Source of the DNA: Burkholderiales bacterium
GTDB lineage: Bacteria; Pseudomonadota; Gammaproteobacteria; Burkholderiales; Burkholderiaceae_C
Assembly: GCA_947372225.1 (NCBI GenBank)
Contig: CANBSV010000107.1
Span: 1 to 8,762 of the forward strand
DNA length: 8,762 bases
Reading direction: 5' to 3'
Below are positions 1 to 5,048 of this stretch, piece by piece. A program made the translations under genes and the position numbers. How positions within the stretch are numbered: position 1 is the stretch's first letter; each line of letters begins with the position of its first letter. The notes under the pieces were generated by a model that was not told the origin of the DNA, did not search any database, and saw only the letters and a list, made by a program, of their open reading frames with translations.

Positions 1-744
1 TTGCTGGCCGGTCCGTTGGTGTGTGCCAGCAGTCAGGCCGTCAACGACTGGTTCGACCGTCATGTCGACGCCATCAACGAGCCCAACCGACCGATCCCCT
101 CGGGGCGCATGCCGGGTTATTGGGGCCTTTACATCGCGATCATCTGGACGGGTCTGTCACTGGCTGTGGCTGCGACGCTGGGCACGTGGGGGTTTGCTGC
201 CGGTGCTCTGGGGTTGTTGCTGGCCTGGGCGTACAGCGCGCCACCGTTGCGCCTGAAGCTCAATGGCTGGTGGGGCAATGCCGCATGCGGCCTGTGCTAC
301 GAGGGTCTGGCCTGGGTGACCGGTGCTGCGGTGATGGCCGGCGGGGCGATGCCCGATGCGCGTTCACTGCTGCTGGCCGGTTTGTACAGCGCCGGGGCGC
401 ACGGCATCATGACCCTCAACGATTTCAAGGCCGTCGAGGGCGACCGGTTGATGGGCGTGCGCTCGCTGCCGGTGCAACTGGGCATTCAGCGCGCGGCCTG
501 GGTCGCCTGCATCGTGATGATGGTGCCGCAACTGGTGGTGCTGCTGCTGTTGATCAGCTGGGGCACCACGGGGCAGGCCATTGCGGTGGCGGCGTTGATG
601 GTCGCCCAGGCGGTGCTGATGGCGCGCTTCGTCAAGGACCCGATCAAGCAGGCGCTGTTCTACAGCGGGTTCGGCGTGCCGCTGTTCGTGGCCGGCATGA
701 TGGTCAGTGCGTTTGCGCTGCGCTCGCTGGGGGGCGTCGCATGA
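1..744 (+). CDS. bchG: Bacteriochlorophyll a synthase BchG, 3' part (5' end outside window)
   Basis: BchG is a UbiA-family membrane prenyltransferase that esterifies bacteriochlorophyllide a with geranylgeranyl (or phytyl) diphosphate, the step that makes the pigment hydrophobic. Visible residues (247) include the first Asp-rich motif near the left edge (N15, D16, D19, D23 and E27, then NRPIPSG), which binds the Mg-diphosphate. The second motif is NDFKAVEGDR at about 140-149. Several hydrophobic helices follow, as expected for a polytopic enzyme. The family is about 300 residues and the first motif normally lies 50 or more residues in, so the TTG at position 1 is very probably an internal Leu codon and the true start is to the left. 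The stop (742-744) overlaps the next ATG (741-743), implying translational coupling to the carrier gene. The order bchG - pucC-like - bchP is the classic purple-bacterial arrangement, which separates it from the related ChlG and UbiA. Confidence 0.95.
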   Translation: MLAGPLVCASSQAVNDWFDRHVDAINEPNRPIPSGRMPGYWGLYIAIIWTGLSLAVAATLGTWGFAAGALGLLLAWAYSAPPLRLKLNGWWGNAACGLCYEGLAWVTGAAVMAGGAMPDARSLLLAGLYSAGAHGIMTLNDFKAVEGDRLMGVRSLPVQLGIQRAAWVACIVMMVPQLVVLLLLISWGTTGQAIAVAALMVAQAVLMARFVKDPIKQALFYSGFGVPLFVAGMMVSAFALRSLGGVA

Positions 745-2153
745 GCGGGACGTCCATGAGCCACACCTTCGGCTGGGGGAGCATCGCCCGTCTGGGGTTG
801 GTGCAGGCCTGCCTGGGTGCGGTCGTGGTGCTCACGACCTCAACGCTCAACCGCGTGATGGTGGTCGAATTGGCGCTGCCCGCTTTGCTGCCCGGTGCGC
901 TCGTTGCGTTGCATTACCTGATTCAGGTGGTGCGCCCGCGCATGGGCCACGGCTCGGATGTCGGCGGGCGCCGAACGCCCTGGATGATCGGTGGGATGGC
1001 TGCGCTTGCCGTGGGTGGCGTGACGGCGGCCGCGGCCACGGTGTGGATGTCGTCGCAGCCAGCCGCTGGCATCGGGCTGGCCGTGGTCGGCTTCTCGCTC
1101 ATCGGTCTGGGCGTGAGTGCCTGCGGCACCTCGCTGCTGGTGTTGCTGGCCAAACGTGTGCCGCAGACGCGCCGGGCTGCTGCCGCCACCATCGTGTGGA
1201 TGATGATGATCGTGGGCTTTGCCGTCACCGCGGGCGTGGCCGGCAGGTTGCTGGATCCTTACTCGCCACAGCGGCTGCTGGTGGTCACGGCATGCGTGTC
1301 GGTCCTCGCCTTCGTGGTGACGCTGCTGGCGCTGTGGGGGCTGGAGCGCGCTGGCGATGTCGATGCGGCCACAGCCAAGCCCGCGGATGTGCACCCGGCG
1401 GCGCTGCCTTTCAAGCAAGCGCTGGCGCAGGTCTGGCAGGACTGCGCGGCACGCCGCTTCACCATCTTCGTGTTCGTCTCGATGCTGGCCTACAGCTCGC
1501 AGGACCTGATCCTCGAACCCTTCGCCGGCTCGGTCTTCGGCTACACGCCAGGGCAATCGACTCAGCTGTCAGGCGTGCAGCATGGTGGCGTGCTGCTGGG
1601 CATGGTGCTGGTGGCGGTGGCCGGCAGCGGTGCACTGGGTCGTCTGATGACGCGGCTGGGTGTGCGTCAAGGGTCAGCCCGGATCGGCTCATTGCGTGCC
1701 TGGACGGTGGGCGGCTGCCTTGCCTCTGCTTTGGCTTTGATCGGTTTGATGCTGGCCGGTTTGCTTGCAGGCGCATGGCCGCTGTCTGCCACCGTCTTTC
1801 TGATGGGCGCAGCGAACGGAGCTTTTTCCATCGCCGCGATCGGCTCGATGATGACCCTGGCGGGCCAGGGAAAAAACTCAGGTGAGGGCATCCGAATGGG
1901 CCTGTGGGGCGCGGCGCAGGCCGTTGCCTTCGGCATGGGCGGCATCGTCGGAACCGGTGCCAGCGACTTGGCACGCTGGCTGATCGGGGCGACCGGACCG
2001 GCCTATGCCGCGGTGTTCGGGTTCGAGGCGGTGCTGTTCGTGGTTGCCGCGTGGCTGGCCAGGGGCATCGGAGCCGAGCGCGATACCCATCCAGCCGTTG
2101 CCGAAACTGATCGATCGATGCAGCGCGGCGTGCCGGCGCTGTCTGTCCAGTGA
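741..2153 (+). CDS. BCD/PucC-family MFS carrier between bchG and bchP (Bch2/ORF428-like)
   Basis: Protein of 470 residues with about 12 predicted membrane helices in two halves. The halves are joined by a hydrophilic linker at about 201-238. Family marks are STLNRVMVVEL (34-44), RPRMGHGSD (65-73) and QDLILEPFAG (254-263), all typical of the bacteriochlorophyll-delivery branch of the major facilitator superfamily (PucC, LhaA, Bch2). Characterised PucC and LhaA help assemble LH2 and LH1; the copy between bchG and bchP is less well understood and is thought to move or hand over (bacterio)chlorophyll near the synthase. The start ATG at 741 gives a 4-bp overlap with bchG; a second ATG at 756 would shorten it by five residues. 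The C-terminal tail after about 445 is hydrophilic. No transcription stop is evident before bchP. The family is certain; the exact subtype comes from context. Confidence 0.93.
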   Translation: MSGTSMSHTFGWGSIARLGLVQACLGAVVVLTTSTLNRVMVVELALPALLPGALVALHYLIQVVRPRMGHGSDVGGRRTPWMIGGMAALAVGGVTAAAATVWMSSQPAAGIGLAVVGFSLIGLGVSACGTSLLVLLAKRVPQTRRAAAATIVWMMMIVGFAVTAGVAGRLLDPYSPQRLLVVTACVSVLAFVVTLLALWGLERAGDVDAATAKPADVHPAALPFKQALAQVWQDCAARRFTIFVFVSMLAYSSQDLILEPFAGSVFGYTPGQSTQLSGVQHGGVLLGMVLVAVAGSGALGRLMTRLGVRQGSARIGSLRAWTVGGCLASALALIGLMLAGLLAGAWPLSATVFLMGAANGAFSIAAIGSMMTLAGQGKNSGEGIRMGLWGAAQAVAFGMGGIVGTGASDLARWLIGATGPAYAAVFGFEAVLFVVAAWLARGIGAERDTHPAVAETDRSMQRGVPALSVQ

Positions 2154-2215
2154 ATTGCCATCAGAAATTCCAAGGTCGGTGACCACCGGGTCGCCATCAA
2201 ATCAAGGTGAGTGCC
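2154..2215 (+). other. Short intergenic spacer before bchP
   Basis: This 62-bp gap shows no gene and no U-tracted terminator, so bchP is probably co-transcribed with bchG and the carrier. A small inverted repeat, CGGTG-AC-CACCG (2177-2188), has a loop too short for a normal hairpin. GCCATCA occurs twice (2157-2163 and 2193-2199). No PpsR/CrtJ-type TGT-N12-ACA site is seen here. Confidence 0.4.
2204..2210 (+). promoter_or_regulatory. Ribosome binding site of bchP
   Basis: AAGGTGA lies five bases before the ATG at 2216. This favours that ATG over the in-frame GTG at 2207, which sits inside the Shine-Dalgarno stretch itself. Confidence 0.65.
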
Positions 2216-3445
2216 ATGAATTCCTACGAGACTTTTGATGTCGTGGTTGTCGGCGGCGGTCCCGCTGGCGCCACTGCTGCCCATGATCTGGCCCGGCAGG
2301 GCCGCTCGGTGTTGCTGCTCGACCGGGCAGGGCGCATCAAGCCTTGCGGCGGAGCCATTCCGCCGCGCCTCATCAAGGACTTCGAGATTCCCGATGAGTT
2401 GCTCGTCGCCAAGGCGCGTTCGGCTCGCATGATTTCGCCCAAGGACAAGCGCGTTGACATCCCGATCGACAACGGTTTTGTGGGCATGGTCGATCGCGAT
2501 GTGTTCGATGAGTGGTTGCGCGAGCGGGCGGCGTCGGCCGGTGCGGTGCGCCGCTCGGGGACCTTCGAGAAACTCACCCGCGATGCGGACGGGACCAGCA
2601 TCGTGCATTTCCTCGATCGAACCGGTCGGGATCGTCGCGGCGCCAATGAGGTCAGCACGAACGAAGGGCAATTGGTCGGCGTGCGTGCTCGCGCAGTGAT
2701 CGGTGCGGACGGCGCGCGCTCCAAGGTGGCCGAGCAGGCCGTGCCCGGCGCACGCGATACCGAGTACGTTTTTGCGTATCACGAGATCGTTCGTGCGCCC
2801 GAAGTCAAGCCCGCGGACTATGACGGCTCGCGATGCGATGTCTACTACCGAGGCACCTTGTCGCCTGACTTCTACGGGTGGGTGTTTCCTCACGGCGATA
2901 CGCTGAGCATTGGAACCGGCAGTGCCGACAAGGGCTTCTCATTGCGCGCAGCGGTGGGCGGCCTGCGTGAGGCATCGGGTCTGGGCAACGCCGAAACCTT
3001 GCGCCGCGAGGGCGCTCCGTTGCCGATGAAGCCGCTGCGCTGCTGGGATAACGGCCGCGATGTGGTGTTGGCCGGGGACGCTGCCGGGGTGGTGGCGCCT
3101 GCATCGGGCGAAGGCATTTACTACGCGATGGCCGGCGGACGCCTGGCTGCTGAGTCTGTGGAGGCGCTGCTGCTCACGGGCAACGTCAAGTCGCTGGCGC
3201 TCGCCCGCAAGCGCTTCATGAAGGCTCACGGCACAGTGTTCCGCGTGCTCGGCATCATGCAGTGGTTCTGGTATTCGAACGACAAGCGCCGCGAGAGCTT
3301 TGTCAAAATCTGCGAAGACAAGGACGTGCAGCAACTCACCTTCGAGTCGTACATGAACAAGGAACTCGCGCGCAAGAAGCCCATGGCCCATGTGCGCATC
3401 TTCCTCAAGGACATGGCTCACCTGATGGGCTTTGCGCGCGCCTGA
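2216..3445 (+). CDS. bchP: Geranylgeranyl reductase BchP
   Basis: Flavoprotein of 409 residues that uses NADPH to reduce three double bonds of the geranylgeranyl tail of bacteriochlorophyll a (or of the free diphosphate), giving phytyl. A Rossmann FAD site lies at the N-terminus (DVVVVGGGPAG, residues 8-18) with D36 at the end of the second strand. The family CGGAIPP segment follows at 44-50. The second FAD contact, GDAAG (287-291), leads into VVAPASGEGIYYAMAGG. The protein has no signal peptide and no clear membrane helix, so it must associate with the membrane peripherally or through a partner. The ATG at 2216 is chosen for its ribosome site; the GTG at 2207 would add three residues. It follows bchG and the PucC-like carrier. 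Its stop (3443-3445) shares one base with the ATG of the next small gene (TGATG), a translational coupling junction. No idi gene follows it in the window, unlike in Rhodobacter clusters. Confidence 0.95.
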   Translation: MNSYETFDVVVVGGGPAGATAAHDLARQGRSVLLLDRAGRIKPCGGAIPPRLIKDFEIPDELLVAKARSARMISPKDKRVDIPIDNGFVGMVDRDVFDEWLRERAASAGAVRRSGTFEKLTRDADGTSIVHFLDRTGRDRRGANEVSTNEGQLVGVRARAVIGADGARSKVAEQAVPGARDTEYVFAYHEIVRAPEVKPADYDGSRCDVYYRGTLSPDFYGWVFPHGDTLSIGTGSADKGFSLRAAVGGLREASGLGNAETLRREGAPLPMKPLRCWDNGRDVVLAGDAAGVVAPASGEGIYYAMAGGRLAAESVEALLLTGNVKSLALARKRFMKAHGTVFRVLGIMQWFWYSNDKRRESFVKICEDKDVQQLTFESYMNKELARKKPMAHVRIFLKDMAHLMGFARA

Positions 3446-3717
3446 TGACCTGGGCCGAGTGGCTCACGCCTGAGCGGCTCATCACGCTGGTGATCTCGAT
3501 CACCTTGCTGGAGGGGTTGGCCCTGTGGGCCTATCGCCATCGCACGGGCAAGGGCGTTGCCGGCCGGGAGTTCGTGGCCAACTGGGTGTCTGGCCTGTGC
3601 CTGATGTTGGCTTTGCTCAGTGCGGTGCGAGGGCTGTGGTGGGTTTGGGTCTCGATGTGGCTGTTGGCCTCTGGCTTGGCCCACTGGAGCGACGTTTGGC
3701 GGCGGTGGCAGAGGTGA
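3445..3717 (+). CDS. Small Trp-rich three-helix membrane protein coupled to bchP, function unknown
   Basis: I do not recognise this 90-residue protein. It has three likely membrane helices, at about 11-31, 43-61 and 63-81, with positively charged ends (RHRTGK at 31-36, RRWQR at 86-90). There is no signal peptide and no cysteine pair (C52 is the only Cys). Eleven of 90 residues are Trp, seven of them after residue 64. The third helix ends in AHWSDVW (79-85), with H80 as a possible ligand. Its ATG shares one base with the bchP stop, so it is probably translated by reinitiation after bchP and made in step with it. That coupling, the codon use matching its neighbours and the clean membrane pattern argue for a real gene. 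A job beside BchP (anchor, pigment handling) is inference from position only. Reading further upstream in the same frame would run inside bchP and is not supported. Confidence 0.75.
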   Translation: MTWAEWLTPERLITLVISITLLEGLALWAYRHRTGKGVAGREFVANWVSGLCLMLALLSAVRGLWWVWVSMWLLASGLAHWSDVWRRWQR

Positions 3718-3744
3718 CGACGCCCAACTTCACCTGCGTCTGAA

Positions 3745-3779
3745 ATGAAAAAGCCGGTGCGCTGAGTGCACACCGGCTT
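3745..3779 (-). terminator. Intrinsic terminator of hip
   Basis: A perfect 9-bp stem (AAGCCGGTG 3751-3759 with CACCGGCTT 3771-3779) has an 11-base loop. Read on the - strand it is followed by a run of five T (complement of 3748-3752) and then CATTT, a standard Rho-independent terminator for hip. On the + strand the stem is followed by GGCTCGCC with no T run, so any termination of the bch transcript here would be weaker. Confidence 0.85.
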
Positions 3780-3792
3780 GGCTCGCCTGGCA

Positions 3793-3807
3793 CCGGCGTC
3801 CCGCCGG
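3793..3807 (-). other. Strong hairpin in the 3' untranslated region of hip
   Basis: CCGGCG (3793-3798) and CGCCGG (3802-3807) form a perfect 6-bp all-GC stem with a three-base loop. It lies 22 bases after the hip stop and 13 bases before the terminator stem in the direction of hip transcription. It has no T run, so it is not itself a terminator; it could protect the 3' end of the mRNA. Confidence 0.45.
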
Positions 3808-3829
3808 GCCCTCGATCTTGACGCTGCGT

Positions 3830-4144
3830 TCAGGCAGCCTTCGGGGCGTAAGCGCTGCACCAGCCCTTCGAAGAAACCTGCTTGCCGGCGAACAGAGGGC
3901 AGCCGCCCGCTGCGTCAGCGGGCTTGCCTTGGAACAAGGCGCAGTTGCCGCACATCTGCGTCGGCTTGTGAGCCGGGTACTTCTTGGCATCGACCTTGGT
4001 CGCGTCTGGCTTGTAGCCCAACGCCACGGCCTGGGGGTCGGTCTCTGCGACTGCGTCTGCCGCCACGACTTGCGTCGCCGCTGCGAGTGCACTACCGGCC
4101 ACCACGACTTGCATCATGAAAGTACGACGATTGCTGTTGCTCAT
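3830..4144 (-). CDS. hip: High-potential iron-sulfur protein (HiPIP), Tat-exported
   Basis: Precursor of 104 residues. The N-terminus has a twin-arginine signal (SNRRTFMMQ at 4-9 onward, then the hydrophobic VVVAGSALAAA), with a likely cleavage after VVAA near residue 29. The mature protein would be about 75 residues, the normal HiPIP size. The four cluster ligands are C65, C68, C82 and C96, in CGNCALFQG, GGCPLFAGKQV and KGWCSAY, diagnostic for the family and very like the Rubrivivax gelatinosus protein. The folded [4Fe-4S] protein is exported to the periplasm and carries one electron at high potential. In Rubrivivax-like phototrophs it takes electrons from the bc1 complex and reduces the tetrahaem cytochrome of the reaction centre. 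The gene converges with the bch operon and has its own terminator. The ribosome site is CGGAGA (4153-4158), eight bases before the ATG. That this HiPIP serves photosynthesis is inferred from family and position. Confidence 0.96.
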   Translation of the reverse strand: MSNSNRRTFMMQVVVAGSALAAATQVVAADAVAETDPQAVALGYKPDATKVDAKKYPAHKPTQMCGNCALFQGKPADAAGGCPLFAGKQVSSKGWCSAYAPKAA

Positions 4145-4180
4145 GAGGGGAATCTCCGTTGTTGGGGTGCTTCTTTAACG

Positions 4181-4198
4181 TCCGATGACCTGATCGGA
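4181..4198. promoter_or_regulatory. Inverted repeat TCCGAT-N6-ATCGGA upstream of hip
   Basis: Perfect 6-bp arms (4181-4186 and 4193-4198) are separated by six bases, the layout of a dimeric repressor or activator site. It lies 37 to 54 bases before the hip start codon, in or near its promoter or leader. The protein that would bind is unknown. Confidence 0.4.
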
Positions 4199-4208
4199 TG
4201 ACAAATTC

Positions 4209-4222
4209 TGCATGATGATCAA
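4209..4222 (-). promoter_or_regulatory. Possible FNR/CRP-family site upstream of hip
   Basis: On the - strand the 14-mer reads TTGAT-CATC-ATGCA, eight of ten defined positions of the FNR consensus TTGAT-N4-ATCAA, with one perfect half-site. Its centre is about 71 bases upstream of the hip ATG. Oxygen-dependent control would suit a photosynthetic electron carrier, but the second half-site is poor and no start site is known. Confidence 0.25.
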
Positions 4223-4331
4223 AGCGCACCTTATTTGGGTAACTTCCGATGCCCTGTCCACCGGTGGCTGGGGAGGGCGCGGCGCGGGTTACTCCGAGCG
4301 GGATGAAAAGACCGCGCTCCTAGAATCTTTG

Positions 4332-4343
4332 CTGCACTTGCAC
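4332..4343 (+). promoter_or_regulatory. Possible PhaR autoregulatory site
   Basis: CTGC-N4-GCAC matches the reported PhaR-binding pattern CTGC-N3/4-GCAG at seven of eight positions. It lies 24 bases before the phaR start and just after the -10-like TAGAAT (4321-4326), a position where the bound repressor would block its own gene. PhaR proteins are known to autoregulate; binding here is inference. Confidence 0.35.
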
Positions 4344-4366
4344 ATTCTTGAACTGGAATTTTTCCG

Positions 4367-4996
4367 ATGCCTGCCAACCGTCGCACGACAGCAAAAGCCA
4401 AGGAAACGGGTTCGGATGACGAGCACCAACCGCAAGGGCAGCCGCAGGCAGAGCCTCATCCCGACGGTACGAGGATCCTGAAGAAATATCCCAACCGGCG
4501 CCTCTATGACACCACGGCCAGCAGCTACATCACGCTGACCGATGTGAAGAAGATGGTGCTGGCGGGGCAGGGGTTTGTGGTTCGAGACGCCAAGACATCC
4601 GAAGACCTCACACGCAGCATCCTGCTGCAGATCATCCTGGAAGAAGAAACTGGCGGTGTGCCCATGTTCTCGAGCCAGATGCTCGCGCAGATCATCCGTT
4701 TCTACGGGCACGCCATGCAGGGGATGATGGGTTCTTACCTCGAGAAGAACCTGCAGACCTTCACCGACATTCAGGCGCGTTTGGCTGAGCCCTCGCTGGG
4801 TCTGTACGACACGCCCGCGCCCACGCCCGAGGTCTGGGGACAGTTCCTCAACGGGCAGGCCCCGGCTGTTCAGGGGTTGATGGGGACCTACCTTGAGCAG
4901 TCGAAAACCATGTTCGCCCAGATGCAGGAGCAAATGGCCAAGCAGGCCGAGACCTTGTTCCCCGGCATGCCAGGCTTTCTGCCGCCCAAGCGCTGA
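4367..4996 (+). CDS. phaR: Polyhydroxyalkanoate synthesis regulator PhaR
   Basis: Cytoplasmic regulator of 209 residues that binds DNA and also polyester (PHB) granules. It represses phasin (phaP) and its own gene until nascent granules titrate it away. After a hydrophilic, Gln/Pro/Glu-rich N-terminal stretch (about 1-34) comes the DNA-binding PHB_acc_N domain at about 36-95, with the hallmark KKYPNRRLYDT (39-49) and ITLTDVKKMV. The polymer-accumulation repeats follow at about 96-135 (MFSSQMLAQIIRFYGHAMQG) and 165-195 (LMGTYLEQSKTMFAQMQEQM), amphipathic and Met/Gln-rich as expected for granule contact. The C-terminus is FPGMPGFLPPKR. The start ATG at 4367 has only a weak ribosome site (TGGAA, 4354-4358). 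No phaC, phaA, phaB or phaP is adjacent, so its targets lie elsewhere. It is divergent from hip and convergent with the HDOD gene. Confidence 0.94.
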   Translation: MPANRRTTAKAKETGSDDEHQPQGQPQAEPHPDGTRILKKYPNRRLYDTTASSYITLTDVKKMVLAGQGFVVRDAKTSEDLTRSILLQIILEEETGGVPMFSSQMLAQIIRFYGHAMQGMMGSYLEKNLQTFTDIQARLAEPSLGLYDTPAPTPEVWGQFLNGQAPAVQGLMGTYLEQSKTMFAQMQEQMAKQAETLFPGMPGFLPPKR

Positions 4997-5048
4997 GCCT
5001 GCGTATCGCCCCGTCGGACGCGGCGCGGGCGGCAGCAGGCGGACGGCC
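4997..5048. other. Convergent phaR/HDOD intergenic spacer
   Basis: This GC-rich 52-bp gap can fold: GCCTGC (4997-5002) pairs with GCAGGC (5035-5040), with further GC pairing inside, and GGCCT-C-AGGCC (5045-5055) overlaps the HDOD stop codon. No T run follows on either strand, so no canonical terminator is claimed for either gene. Confidence 0.35.

Larger units (their letters stand above)
4145..4366. promoter_or_regulatory. Divergent hip/phaR regulatory region
   Basis: The 222 bases between the two start codons hold no convincing gene. They are less GC-rich on the hip side. The 6-mer TCCGAT occurs at 4181-4186, 4245-4250 and 4363-4368 on the + strand, and once inverted at 4193-4198. A 10-bp perfect palindrome CCACCGGTGG lies at 4258-4267, an FNR-like site at 4209-4222 and a possible PhaR site at 4332-4343. 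TAGAAT at 4321-4326 resembles a -10 box for phaR but no good -35 is visible. No convincing sigma-70 promoter was found for hip. Confidence 0.55.

Noticed and set aside
1..3. TTG at the left edge as the true start of bchG
   Set aside because: The first Asp-rich motif would then lie only 15 residues from the N-terminus, with the first membrane helix missing; the gene clearly extends to the left.
21..740. Open frame upstream of and in phase with the PucC-like gene
   Set aside because: It lies over bchG in another frame and encodes an Arg/Gly/His-rich sequence without family features; the gene starts at 741.
840..1556. Open frame of 238 codons on the - strand within the carrier gene
   Set aside because: Very rich in His, Gln and Arg, as expected for the complement of a hydrophobic membrane protein gene.
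2177..2188. CGGTG-AC-CACCG repeat before bchP as terminator or operator
   Set aside because: The loop is only two bases and no T run follows; too short to distinguish from chance.
2003..2893. Long open frame of 296 codons on the - strand over bchP
   Set aside because: Bias product of GC-rich third positions in bchP; no recognisable domain and it crosses the carrier/bchP boundary.
3766..4119. Open frame on the + strand across hip
   Set aside because: It starts inside the hip terminator and is antisense to a clear HiPIP gene.
4212..4481. Possible 89-residue gene running from the hip/phaR spacer into phaR
   Set aside because: It overlaps the start of phaR in another frame, has no ribosome site, and its tail is simply phaR DNA read out of frame.
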